Source: Gnetum montanum (lineage: Eukaryota > Streptophyta > Gnetopsida > Gnetales > Gnetaceae). From it: a stretch of 28,258 nucleotides of DNA. The translations under genes were made by a program, and so were the position numbers. Of the stretch, positions 9,701 through 20,488 are shown piece by piece. The first letter of the stretch is position 1. Each line of letters opens with the position of its first letter. The notes under the pieces were generated by a model that worked only from the letters and a program-made list of their open reading frames with translations, ran no database searches and was not told where the DNA came from. Location: the NCBI GenBank assembly GCA_015680685.1, contig MNCI01015787.1, positions 63,148 to 91,405 of the forward strand, given 5' to 3'.

Positions 9701-10535
9701 GTGAGTTTTTCAGCATTCTGATTCATAGTTTCTGATGAATATCCTTAATCTAAGTTGCACTTTTATCTTCATGCACGTTAAGCTAGTGACAAAATTTCGA
9801 CAAATTTTTGTTGCTCAGATGCTTGTTTGTTCTTTATCAATTCAAGTCTTCATAGATTTGATGATTTACTACTCTATTGTTTTATGGACCTTGTCGGATC
9901 CTTCCTGTTTTTATCCCATTACTCTTATGTCTAGTTTTTGAGTCTACAAATGGGCAATCATTACTGTTTAAGACACTACTATGCTATACATCAAAGTACT
10001 TTGTTATGTTTCTTTCATCATGTTGAAATTTGAGCATGTAATTGATGCTTAACTTAGGGCTACCTACGTACCTGACGTTATTCCGGTCTGCCCTATGTTT
10101 CCGAGGATATTTGTTTGCTGATATGTTTGTTTATTGTGTATGGTTATTACATTCGGACTTCTGTGGCAAATCTGGAATACAAAATATTTCTTTGATTTCA
10201 CTAGTTTGGGTTTCAGCTCCTTGTTAGATCAGCCAATCAGACTTACTGTTTACAGAGTTTCTTGCCTATCATATAAAATTTTCATTCCATTTCTTTACCA
10301 TTTTGTTGGAGAATTATGTTGTGGCTAGCTGCCTACTTCTTTATTTCAGTAAATTTAGTCGTTTGAGGCAGTTTTTCTAAGCCCTACATGTTTATTCCTG
10401 TTATTTTTCCTTACCATATATTTAAAGAATTCAAGATAAATGATTATAGTATGCAATACTTGCATCTCCTAGTCTTGAAGTTTCTGTTCAAAATAGAAAA
10501 GATAAAACTGAAACATTATTGGGATTTTTTGATAG
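9701..10535 (+). other. Possible 5' UTR intron upstream of the PHD gene
   Basis: A strong donor-like sequence (GCG/GTGAGT at 9701) and a T-rich acceptor-like sequence (TTTTTTGATAG/GG ending at 10535) bracket a T-rich stretch of 835 bases. If used, the exon 10536-10642 would join the leader to the ATG. Other donors are possible, for example AACAAG/GTTTCT near 9538. This is inference without transcript evidence. Confidence 0.25.
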
Positions 10536-10642
10536 GGTTTCGAGAGCATTCAACGAAATCTGGAATCAGGGTTGTAATTAGCATTTTGATAGCAAAGCAG
10601 GCTCAATCATAGCCACATTGAAATTCCTTGCAAAGTTGAGAC

Positions 10643-11056
10643 ATGGATTCAAGAAAGAAAATAGCAGGGAAGCGTGGCCGTACGTCCAGTACTGAAGCTT
10701 TATGCAAAGTTTGCAACATCGGAAAAAAGGAAGATGATATTCTCATAAAATGTAGTTACAAGGATTGTCCTAATAAATTTTTTCATCTAGGATGCCTGAA
10801 GCAACCATTACAAGATCTTCCTCCATCACCATGGTTCTGTCCTTCATGTCTGTGTAGAAGATGTTTGATCAATAAGGATGATGATAAGATTATCCTCTGC
10901 TCTCAATGTGGTCAGGCATACCATATTTACTGCCTCCAACCAAGGCTAGAAAGTATTCCCGAGGATGACTGGTACTGCTCCTCCTGCATGAAAAAACCTA
11001 GTAGGAGGAAATCTTCAATACCTATACGATCACCCTGCCAATCAAATCCGTTTTAA
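10643..11056 (+). CDS. Small tandem PHD-finger protein, EHD3-like
   Basis: 137 codons, intact. An in-frame TGA six bases before the ATG fixes the start unless splicing intervenes. A basic N-terminus (about 1-20) is followed by two complete C4HC3 PHD fingers. PHD1 uses C21, C24, C37, C42, H48, C51, C66 and C69. PHD2 uses C71, C74, C86, C89, H94, C97, C112 and C115. A basic Lys/Arg/Ser tail follows. PHD fingers bind histone tails, so a nuclear chromatin-reading role is likely. The joint FCPSCLCRRC and the SIPEDDWYC end resemble, from memory, the last two PHD fingers of plant EHD3 flowering regulators. Those proteins are several times longer, so this could be a truncated paralogue, a last exon or a retrocopy. 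No aromatic cage was verified. Confidence 0.75.
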   Translation: MDSRKKIAGKRGRTSSTEALCKVCNIGKKEDDILIKCSYKDCPNKFFHLGCLKQPLQDLPPSPWFCPSCLCRRCLINKDDDKIILCSQCGQAYHIYCLQPRLESIPEDDWYCSSCMKKPSRRKSSIPIRSPCQSNPF

Positions 11057-12564
11057 TAGTGGCCCTTTAAATGCCTCCTGAGCTAAATTGCACTACAAGT
11101 TTATTAATTTTGGTATGTTGTATTCAATTAAGTGTGCTTTGTGGTGGCAATTTGTTATCCTTATAGCTAGCTACAAAGTGTTGTCCAAACAACCAAGTAT
11201 GGAATTGCTATTTAATTATGCTTTTATTTGCAGATAATATGAAAAATGGTACCCAAAATATTTCTTAACACATTGTAATGTTGCAACTGCATATTACCAG
11301 TGTACCCAAAAAATGAAAAAAAAAATTATAATATGCAACATAATGGTTTATCCAGTTAATGTACACTGGTTGGAACTGTAATCTTGATGTGTGTTTAATG
11401 GATGTTTCAACCCATTTCAAATAGGGTTCTCTACAATCAAAGTTCAGAACCATAGATGTTTGAAAATAATAAAAACTGACATGTGGACATACACTGTTTT
11501 TTGTCCTGACATTTATGTATATTTTCACAGTTAACATCATTTCTAGTTTGTTGGAAGTTGTCTTTATATTAGAGATCTTTGATACTTACAGCGCATATTA
11601 AAAATGTAGGCTTTATTAGTAATAAAATCTTTTTCCATATTAAAAATTCAGAACTAATAAAAACCATACCTACTTCTGGCTGTGACTATACATTTAAACT
11701 AGTCATTTTCTGAAATCATCAGCCCCTGCTTGCAGATCTATTATTTTGATCACTTGCCTAATACAGCACGTCATGATCTACATATGGCATTTTTTTATCA
11801 GTTGTTATGTTGAATATATTTTGATTATTTCATTAAATTCATCAGTTACTATATAGTTGAAGCATTTAGCCTCAAAAAATTGCACAGAGACAGACCAGGT
11901 ACCTTTGCCCCATTAAAATTAACAAGAAGCCTATTGAGAAACTCATGATCGGTTAGGATAAAGCTCAAAATAAAATGTGCATTGAAAGATATTCTGTTAT
12001 GTCTGCATTTGAACGAGATTGGACAGGAAATATTGAAACACCAACTATCAGATGCCCATTGACAATTACTGTGTTTAAAGATTACTGTTTACGAGTATAC
12101 TACGATGGACTAGTGTAACCTCAATGAGTAACTACACAGAGATAACACCAAATATTACTACGCAATGAAGCTAATATGATTCAATTAGAAACTTTGGTGA
12201 TATGTTCATCAAAGGAAAGTGAAGTGGCCACTAAAAACCATTTCCATATGTTATATTCCATGATGCAAAATGGTAGCATTGACTTTTCATTAGGAAGGAA
12301 AACTATTGAATCTGTAACTAGCAGCACACCATTCAAGACTTTCATCTAAATTGTCAGTAAAACATTCAGAGTCATAAGCTTCCATATAAAACCATGTTGA
12401 TCATGATATAGAAAGACTTTGATTTAATAACTTTAACATGACAAAATAGTGAAACTATAGAAACAACAGCTTATATAATGCTCATACATAAAACATCAAA
12501 ATTCAAACCGGTTTAAGATGTGATTTGTAACGTACATATTCCAGGTTTAATTTCAATAGATTGT
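11057..12564. other. 3' flank of the PHD gene; nothing further recognised
   Basis: AT-rich, with stops in all frames apart from a 91-codon minus-strand frame at 11265-11540 that resembles no family I know. AATAAA at 11621-11626 could serve as a poly(A) signal for the PHD gene, but it is about 565 bases past the stop and such hexamers are common here. Confidence 0.4.
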
Positions 12565-12717
12565 CAATCAAATATTCTGGGTCTGATCTCCCTCTGCTTC
12601 CAAAATACGATGCAACATACTTTTAAGAAAACTGCAAACAATCAATCAAATATTATAGGTCTAGTTACCCTCTGCCCCCAAAACACAATGCACAACACTC
12701 TTCTGTAAATTGTAGTG
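12565..12717. repeat. Two-copy tandem repeat, about 78-bp unit
   Basis: CAATCAAATATTCTGGGTCT at 12565 recurs as CAATCAAATATTATAGGTCT at 12643. The similarity continues through CCCTCTGC and CCAAAA, then AC or AT and the TGCAACA-like part, to about 12717. The copies differ at roughly a fifth to a quarter of positions, so the duplication is old. Confidence 0.65.
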
Positions 12718-13435
12718 TTTTTTCTTCTTCTTCTTCTTTTTCCTGAAATTAAAGAGGATTCCAAAAATCAATTTTCAGTGGTTTTTCTACTGTTGAAGAC
12801 AAGTAGGCAAAGTAGTCCTGTAATTCTAAAAATCAAATACAAAAATTATTGGAAAAAATAGAATAATGAGATCAGCATGATGTTGATCTTTCCACATCAG
12901 TCACCCACTAAATTCTATGATCCAGTTTAAACATGCTGGGGTTTTTTCCTATAACTAGGTTTATTCCAAAAATCCCAAAATTCTAAACTCTGTTTTGCTG
13001 CACTTTAGGAGAATGTTGTTGCATCGTTTGGCACCATTAAGAGCCTCGTTACTATAAGGTGCACTTAAAGAGGACTCTATCTCAACAACGAGGATTTCAA
13101 AGAATATGCAAAGCCAAGTTATTATCTAATCTAAGGCAAAGAGGATTTCATCATGTAAGCCAATAATAATATAACAAAAACACAACAAATAGACTTACTT
13201 TATGCTACGTGAGCTATAGCAGACCTCTTTTCTGTAAAAAAGGGAAGGTGCCTACACGAAAAGCCCTGGCCTTAGCTGCTTATATACTTTATCACATTCA
13301 CAAAGAATTAAAGCCACATAGTTATTAGGAAAGATGATTAAGATAGCATGAGATCCAACCAACCATATATTGCATTGTTGCATTGCTATTTTACAGATAA
13401 TTTTGATATCTGTTAAATATCATTGCAAGAGATAG
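12718..13435. other. No gene recognised
   Basis: Begins with a short (TTC)n run at 12721-12740. The rest is AT-rich with stops in all frames and no LTR or RNA signature. Confidence 0.4.
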
Positions 13436-13539
13436 TAAGGTATTAGCTTAGTGGTAAGAGCGTTGGCATAAAAACCCAGGTCATAGGTTCAATTCCAGTG
13501 GGCAATATTGAGTTATAGATTAAAAAATTTTGGTAAAAT
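13436..13539 (+). mobile_element. SINE-like tRNA-derived head
   Basis: TAGCTTAGTGG (13444-13454) is a perfect pol III A box and GGTTCAATTCC (13486-13496) a perfect B box, 42 bases apart start to start as in tRNA genes. The D arm GCTT...GAGC pairs. The anticodon stem is short (TTGG/CCAG around a 9-base loop) and the acceptor ends do not pair, so this is a SINE head rather than a working tRNA gene. The downstream body merges into the array starting at about 13540. It could still be transcribed by pol III. Confidence 0.6.
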
Positions 13540-14310
13540 GGTGCTACAATATAGGGTCTCGGTTGAAAAAGAAAATTCAAGTTCAGTTTCAATTTCAGCT
13601 ATGGTAAATAGTAGAAAGTCATAGTTTACAAAGCTAGCTCATACTTCTTGTGCATCATCATAATTATAGTGCTTTTATCCCATCTATGTGGGCTAACCAT
13701 TAAGGTAAGCAAAGGATATATTATCTATATGGGTTACAATATTTTTATCCCATCTATATGAGCTGACCATTATGGTAGGCAAAAGATACATTATCTATAC
13801 TGGCTACATGAGGGTCTTAGTGGACGTAAGGGAAAATTCAGTTTCAATTTCAGCTATGTTAACTAGTTGAAAGTCATTGCTTACAAAGTTATACTGCCTT
13901 TAGCCTATCTATATGGAGTGACCATTAAGGTAAGCAAAGGATACAAGAATGATTTTCTACACCCGTATTTAGGTGATGTCATAACTTGAACATATATTTT
14001 TACAAAGGCAGCTCATATTTCTTATGCATCATCATTATTCCTGTGCCTTTATCCCATCTATATGGGATGACCATCAAGGAAGGCAAAGGATACACTATCT
14101 ATATGGGCTACAACAGAGTCTTAGTGGAGATAAGTGAAAATTTAATTTCAGTTTCAGCTAACTAGTTGAAATTCATTATTTACAAAGCTATGGTGCCTTT
14201 ATCCCATCAATATGAGCTGACCATTAAGGTAAGCAAAGGATACATGGATGATTTTCTATACCAATTGTCTACTTTACATCATAGCTTGAACATATAATTT
14301 TACAATGCTC
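13540..14310. repeat. Composite array with a period near 300 bp
   Basis: A block 'TTTATCCCATCTATATGGGC-TGACCATTAAGGTAAGCAAAGGATACA' occurs five times (starting near 13674, 13744, 13895, 14047 and 14197). A block 'GGGTCTTAGTGGA...TTTCAATTTCAGCTA...AGTCATT..TTACAAAG' occurs three times (about 13552, 13811 and 14115). A block 'GCTCATA.TTCTT.TGCATCATCAT.ATT' occurs twice, and so does 'GATTTTCTA...ATA.CTTGAACATATA.TTTTACAA'. Spacing of matching blocks is about 300 bases between the last two rounds. ATCCCATCTATATGGG can form a short hairpin. The first round begins inside the SINE-like body. Confidence 0.7.
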
Positions 14311-16485
14311 TTAGATTAACACATAGCATATCCTCTGGGATCAAACCTATGAGTTAAAAATCATCAGTGACATGCTCTAACTACATGAACTATACCTCAC
14401 TGGCTCATATTCCTCAAATGATCCCAGTAGATGGAGAGTGAACTTTTGGCAGCATGAAATGTGTCAACATGACTACATCATCCAACTTCAACAATTTACA
14501 ATCCAAGATTGATAGAATGTCATGATTATCGTTGAACGCATTATGAAATGCAGACAAGTCAAGCTATCAACCACAAAGCACAGCCACTTATTAGTTTAAC
14601 TTGTATTTGTTTTCTAAAAAGAAGCCTGTTCTTTGCTCTAAATGCCATGCCTCGAACTTAAGATTCTTTTACATCTTCTGTTATGTTTCAAAGAAAACAT
14701 AACAGCCAACAAAATAAAATTAAACAAGAAAGAGAAACAGAGATTTATATGGAAACCCCATGGCAATGAAAAACCACAGAAAACAAGAGAAAGTTCTTAT
14801 TGTTTCCAAAAATCAGCAACGTACAAAGCTGCTGAAGCATGCAGAGAGCAACTACACGATACATCTATAGGCCGAACTCTATCTCTTTGCCCTTCTTCTC
14901 ATTCTCCACCTCTCCTCTGACAGCCTTTCCTTTAAGTAGGTTATGAACCCAAAGTAATCACAGATGTTATAAATTGAAAAAAATAATGTGGTTGCACTAC
15001 TTCAACATCTTCCTGGTTAACGGTTTTCAATGCTAGCTTGGAAATTGAATAAAGCTTTCCAACAATTTGATAAAGAAGTTCATACTAATTAAAAATAAAA
15101 GGAACATACAGTGTACTACGATTCATGCATATTCATGAAATCAAGTCTTTGTCACAATTGAATATCTTTCTCCACTTGATCGCTGAAACTTAGATTTATA
15201 ACATGTGCAGTCACCCTCTCAAAGACTACAATTTCAAACAAATTTTTAAACACACAAAACAATAAAGAAAACAGAAAACGAAATGTTAATTTGCGTTTAT
15301 TGAATGAAAGACATCAAGCTGAAAACCTTTTCAAGTTCCTTTTAAATATCCTAGGAACTATAGGTCTCAGAAAGCATAAGAAACTCTAGTTGTAAATTGT
15401 GCACAGCATTACAGGTTAGTTGAAATTATAGAAACTTGATTACCACATAAACAATAAAAAACAATTTAGTGACGTAACGTTATAATTGTATTGCCCAAGT
15501 AGATTGAAATAATTTGAGATCCGATCAAAGGCTGATTCATTCAGATGCATTCTCTATGATGGATTGAAGGTATGAACGTTCACATGATTCAATCAACTTG
15601 CAAAAGAATTGGTCAGTTAAACACAGGATTTCAAAAGCCATAGACATAACAGTGTAACATGAAGTTTATGGTTTCTGTATTGAGTTCACCAGCTCTTTGA
15701 GAATCCCATACAGATACTTTTCGAATTCTAACTTTAAAAATTAAAAATAATAATAATAAGCCAGCACTTCATATGTCACATCCTTTTGAAATCATACTTG
15801 ATTCGGTGAAGACAATGCTTTTGTTTGAGAAGAAATAAGCAATCAAAACTAATAAGTGAGAAAGTTGAAGCAAAAAACAAGATGCTTATGGTCATTCTTC
15901 CTTGATCCCTTTCTGTGTGAAAGGGGCCTGTGAAGTGAGCAAAGAAAAACGATAATATATTCATCCCTATCCGACAAACTACATTGAAAGCAGGAATATC
16001 AAAGATGAAGGTCCAATATTGGAACTAACTGTTATATCAACCAAGCCATCAACATTCTGTTAACTATGTGTCTGTGTCTGTGTGTGTGCTGAGCGAAGAA
16101 AACATGCAAACATTCAAATTTTCATCTGGAAAATAAAACCATCCACACAAGGGTTAAGGGATGTGATTTATTGGTTCAAACATATGACTGGCATCTGAAC
16201 ATTCGCACAACTTTTCTCTAGTGAGCAGGCATTGTGTTACCGATATTGGTTAGAGCTGAACTGGTCCGGCAGATACAAGAGGTATAGGACTTGATAAATC
16301 ACAGTGCAGTTCAAAAATGTCCTAACAAGAAAACCAACAAATGCTCACCTATTTAGACGCACTGACCAAAAGGGTTTTATTTGGATTAGATCTAGTAAGC
16401 CAAGTTGTAGGGTAGAACCTCGGTCAGACAAGATCCGATTCTGCGCTTCTGTTGTGTTCAACTGCTACAGTCTACTTTCTCTTCT
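14311..16485. other. No gene recognised
   Basis: About 2.2 kb of AT-rich DNA. Short open frames at 14642 (+) and 15776 (-) show no family resemblance and lack splice-linked neighbours. A short GT-rich run (TGTGTCTGTGTCTGTGTGTGTG) lies near 16070-16090, and a small TAA microsatellite near 15747. Confidence 0.4.
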
Positions 16486-16541
16486 TTCTTGTTAGATGAG
16501 CGATGTACTACTAAGCTCTCTACCAAGTTGAGCTACGTAGG
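16486..16541 (-). other. tRNA-like A-box fragment
   Basis: The minus strand reads GCCTACGTAGCTCAACTTGG then TAGAGAGC. This matches the tRNA 5' half (seven-base acceptor side, TA, D arm GCTC...GAG with one extra loop base). No B box lies at normal distance; the only candidate (GGTTCTACCC, complement of 16410-16419) is more than 100 bases on. It is probably a SINE or tRNA pseudogene fragment. Confidence 0.3.
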
Positions 16542-16559
16542 CTTTAATCAGTACTCCAG

Positions 16560-17685
16560 TGCAGGCCAATGGCACAGGGGAAAAGCAAATTAACTATTTA
16601 ACAGTCCATGATAGACGGAAGGAAATTTCATTCTTAAAAGGGAAAAAGTGGGGCACAGATGCAGGGATCATTCATTTATGGCAAGGAATATCCTCCAAGA
16701 CTTTCTTTCTTTATACTATGATTTGAAAAAAAAAAAAAGGATTTTTCCATACCTTTGCGCGCGTCTTTCTGTATTTTGGGCAGCCGATCCCATTTAGCAA
16801 GTCTGGCTGCTCGCTGCTACGATCTCGTGACCACCATCTTCCAAGCTTCCTGATGAATAAATGCGAGTAGTCAAGGGAAAAGAAAGAGCTACAGATAAAT
16901 TCACGAAGAAGTTGAAGATCTGCATTCGCAATTTGGCTGAATATCCCATCACTGATGGTTTTCTGATATTTCTTTTGTTTTGGATACCGGTGTACAATCA
17001 CGTGGGCTGCGGTGACTGCTTTAACAATATTAAGAATTTTTTAAAATAAAATAAAACGTTTAAAGGAACTAAAATGTTCAAATGTACCATATGAAAGCTT
17101 CTTAAACTATATTATGAGGTATAAACATGCCAGCTTTGCCATGTCTCATGAATTTCTTCCCAAGGATTTCCGTTCATAGGATAAGGTTTCCATTTAATGT
17201 CTATGGTTTCCAAGGCAATTGGAGATACGAAGAGTCTATAAAGTTATGGACGTAACTGTCGGTTAGAAGTCATAAAAAAGAGATGATAGTACTTGAAAAT
17301 GGGATGAGGGTGATGACCGAAAGGTCTGTAATACCTGAGCAACTGCTTTATACCTATCCTGTAATTGATGCAATTGTACCAGATACATCAACGCAACAAA
17401 AAATTAACAATGTTAAGTTACATTATTGATAGAGCCTTAAGTGAAGTATATTATGTATATATTTGGAATAATCAAAAATGAAATTGACTTGATAGGAGAT
17501 CGACCATGCATGCACTCCATAAGTCAAGAATGAAGGGTCATGGAGGAATGCTGCCTCAACCAAAGTACATTAACATGACCTATTTAAGATAAGCAATTAT
17601 AATTCAAGAAGTGGTGGTTATGGCATACACATGAATTTTGTTCAAATTACAAATAGAATTTCAATGGAAGTTCAAATTTTATGGG
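16560..17685. other. No confident gene; possible unrecognised exon near 16740-16900
   Basis: Around 16740-16900 the sequence is more GC-rich than its surroundings (GCGCGCG near 16757) and open on both strands. On the minus strand an open frame runs into AAAG/GTATGG, a plausible donor. No protein family is recognisable, so I do not call a gene. An A run (16727-16738) precedes it, and 17050-17685 shows nothing. Confidence 0.3.
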
Positions 17686-17690
17686 GAGGC
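17686..17690. repeat. Target-site duplication GAGGC, left copy
   Basis: GAGGC at 17686-17690 equals GAGGC at 18541-18545, directly abutting the two ends of the solo LTR. Five bases is the normal duplication length for LTR retrotransposons. Confidence 0.85.
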
Positions 17691-17709
17691 TAATGAATCG
17701 TGGTTATTG

Positions 17710-17790
17710 GGGACTACGTATACTAGGCCCTGTATACTAGGCAGGCTGCATATACTAGGCCCCGTATACGTAGCCTTGTTTACGTAGCGT
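17710..17790. repeat. U3 short repeats of the solo LTR
   Basis: GTATACTAGGC occurs twice and CATATACTAGGC once, mixed with palindromic TACGTA and GTATAC words, directly upstream of the TATA box. This is unrelated to the E1 U3 minisatellite although the downstream LTR halves match. Confidence 0.65.
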
Positions 17791-17801
17791 CTATTCTAGC
17801 C

Positions 17802-17809
17802 TATAAATA
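17802..17809 (+). promoter_or_regulatory. TATA box of the solo LTR
   Basis: CTATAAATAAG, about 110 bases from the LTR start, in the conserved position. It could still promote rightward transcription. Confidence 0.6.
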
Positions 17810-17980
17810 AGTGTGCTTCCGCCACACTTAGGCATCTTTCGAGTAGTTGTAGCGAAGCCCTTGTAGTTTGTTTCTGTAGGAGTTAGACTATTTTCCCAAG
17901 TGCATGCCTGCAATGTGATGCTTGTAATTGTACCGCACCTTTATTTGAGTGTGACGTACTTGAACGTGCACATGACCGAA

Positions 17981-17986
17981 AATAAA
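17981..17986 (+). terminator. LTR polyadenylation signal (AATAAA)
   Basis: AATAAAGATTG about 170 bases after the TATA box, matching the spacing and context in the E1 and E2 LTRs. Confidence 0.45.
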
Positions 17987-18540
17987 GATTGAGATTACTT
18001 CATCATTGCAGCATTCACTTAGTTTTAATTGTTTAATTGTTATTGTTATTTATTGTTTTCTTAGTTAATATTTCTTTATCATCATTTACTATTCCTGTTG
18101 TTAAATGCAAAATGAGTACGACTTAATCACAAGCATTTAAGTGTGACTACTTGGTAACTCAGTAGCGTACCTAGGATCTACGTTTGGTAATCCCAGTTGT
18201 AGTTGTGCACAAGGTCCAAGATGTGTACGGATGATTAAGGAACGAATGCTCATCGCACTTAGGGTAGCTTAGACTTCATTTCCTATTGTTTATTAGTTTA
18301 ATCAAGATTATGTTCCATTGTCTCTAGGAGTAGCACTAGTTTAGGATCACATCATACGCCTCACTCTGGACTAAACCATATGTGACAAAGCAAATACTAT
18401 TCCAGGTGGGAAGACAGCGAACTGTGATCAACATGTAACTATCTAGATACCACAACTAGCTCTTTTGCAGAGTTCGACCGGATCGTGCGTGAATGCTCGT
18501 ATTCACATGGTTGAGTGTAGGGGTACCTCGCCACTCATCA

Positions 18541-18545
18541 GAGGC
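18541..18545. repeat. Target-site duplication GAGGC, right copy
   Basis: Follows the terminal CATCA of the solo LTR and pairs with 17686-17690. Confidence 0.85.
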
Positions 18546-20488
18546 AAATTGTTCAAAGAGCTTTCCATGAAATATTTACCCACCTAATCATTTTCTTGCA
18601 TCACATATATACTCATCTTGCAAATCACCAATTTCTATTTTAGAAACTAAAAAGTTTTATCTAAAACTCCTTTTGTAATTTAAATTTGAATCACTAAATA
18701 AAGTCTAACTGATCTAAAATTTTAGAAGATTATAGATTATAGAATGAGCTTTGCAACAACCCCAAGATCAACTAGAAACTCTCTTGTAGGTTTGAAATCA
18801 AATAAAGTTTAGTTTTTTTACTATCAAGTCTTCCCTATCAATTGGGTCACCTCATCTAGTGGGTCTACACCACTTTGAAGTTCATCAAAAATCTAGCATT
18901 TAATATGTACAAATTCGACCCAAAATTACATGCCTAGAATTTTTTATTGAAATTACTTGAGCATTTGGCTTTTGTAGAATAGAGAAACAACAAACAAATT
19001 TAGTAAATCTATTTTAGACTAAACTTAAGAATAGCAAGCTTAAGCACATCATGAGCAAGAGAGCAAAAGGTCAAGAAAGAAATAATAAAATATAAAGTGG
19101 ATCAATTTCAATGCAATTTTATAAGGGCATAAACAATTTGAGCTCTCAACAATTTATTTTGCGAAGAGAATATGTACTAAGCCTTGTCTTATGACAATTT
19201 ATTGTAACTTATATATTGCTACTACAAATTTGCCTTTTTGAGAGTGATTAGAATAGATAGGATTCAAAGGATATATCACTTTTGTTTTTCTAAGCTCTAC
19301 TTTATTATGTAGTGAAGAAATACTTAAAGTAATAGAAAGTTACAAAGACAATAAGTTACCATGAACTTTAAGGGTAAGAGTTTCTATTTATACTCAATGA
19401 AGAAATGATTCAATATTTATTCAAAGATTACAATTAGTATTTTTGTTTTTGTTATTGATCCATATACATAAGTTAAGTTCTATTTTATGAGTGCATTTAA
19501 AACTATATAACATTTTAAAGAAGTATAGAATAAGACATGGGTGAGTGTAGATAGTCTAGTGTAGCCAAATAAAGAAATATCTTAGCCAAAGATTAAAATT
19601 TTGTTCAAAATAAATCAATAACTAAAACGAATAACTAAAACGAATTTCCATAACGCCACAAGCAAGTTGCTTAATGAGACCAGCTCACCAGTGAGATTTG
19701 AGATCTTAATCACAACCATTTTCAAGTTTCTTCATGTAGTTGGATCTTCCTATGAGCTTAAATTATGCTCATTGACTCTAATGCTCTTGTTGACGTGACA
19801 TGCAAGAAGTCATAAAAATACAAAAAAGAGTTTAGCATCACCTTGAAAAATACAAAGTAGAAGAATTATTCGTATTGTATTATTTTTTAGTCTGATAGAC
19901 AGATATATTATTTTGGCCCTAATCCATAAATTTTTTCAAGTTATTTTATTATTGTTATTAGTGGGGTTTGACTCTTCAATGACCCCTAGCATGATCCCAT
20001 TATTTTTGTCTAAGTTCAAAAGTCATATGGTGATGTAAGATGACGTTTTTCAAGGTAATAGACAATTGTACGAATTTCTGCCAAAATTCTCCTCTCACAT
20101 TTCACTATTCGTCTCCTATGCACTCTAGTTCCAACTCATAATCCATTTGACTTGATTATTATAATAATTTCATCTCTCATCAATTACATCATCCAAAAAT
20201 TCCATCATTCCATGAATAGTTCATTAATAATTTTCAACAAGTCATTATCATTGGCATTCGTAATTTTTGCATTTTAAATTTAAGTTATTTTAAATTATTA
20301 TCAACAAGGACTTCTAGTTCAAAAGTTTAAAAGTCATCACCTAGTTTGATTCCATTAGCCACTTTTCTTTAAGAAGAAACTCTAATATTTTCATTTAAGG
20401 TTGTAGAACATTTTAAGGTGAATTTACAAACACAAAGTTTATCAAAATTCAACTTTTTAATCTCAAAATATATTCCAAAATCAATTGT
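18546..20488. other. No gene recognised; may include an eroded copia LTR
   Basis: Very AT-rich, with stops throughout all frames. Because a copia-type primer site lies at 21027, some of this stretch should be that element's 5' LTR, but I could not find its left end or a second copy. Confidence 0.4.

Larger units (their letters stand above)
17691..18540 (+). mobile_element. Solo LTR, 850 bp, same family as E1/E2
   Basis: It ends GGTACCTCGCCACTCATCA, as do the E1 and E2 LTRs, but is followed by neither a primer-binding site nor element sequence. It begins TAATGAATCG, consistent with one G-to-A change in TGATGA. It is flanked by perfect 5-base direct repeats GAGGC (17686-17690 and 18541-18545). 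This is the classic product of recombination between the two LTRs of one inserted element. Over 17990-18540 it matches the reverse complement of the E1 LTR closely (shared stretch around GAGTACGACTTAATCAC). Confidence 0.9.

Noticed and set aside
9246-10328. Several 60-130 codon plus-strand frames upstream of the PHD gene
   Set aside because: Phe/Leu/Tyr-rich translations of T-rich DNA with no family resemblance; more consistent with leader and intron sequence.
11265-11540. Minus-strand protein of 91 residues
   Set aside because: No recognisable domain, unusual composition, no promoter or splice context; likely chance.
13436-13510. Functional tRNA gene
   Set aside because: A and B boxes are perfect, but the anticodon stem is short around a 9-base loop and the acceptor ends do not pair; a SINE head explains it better.
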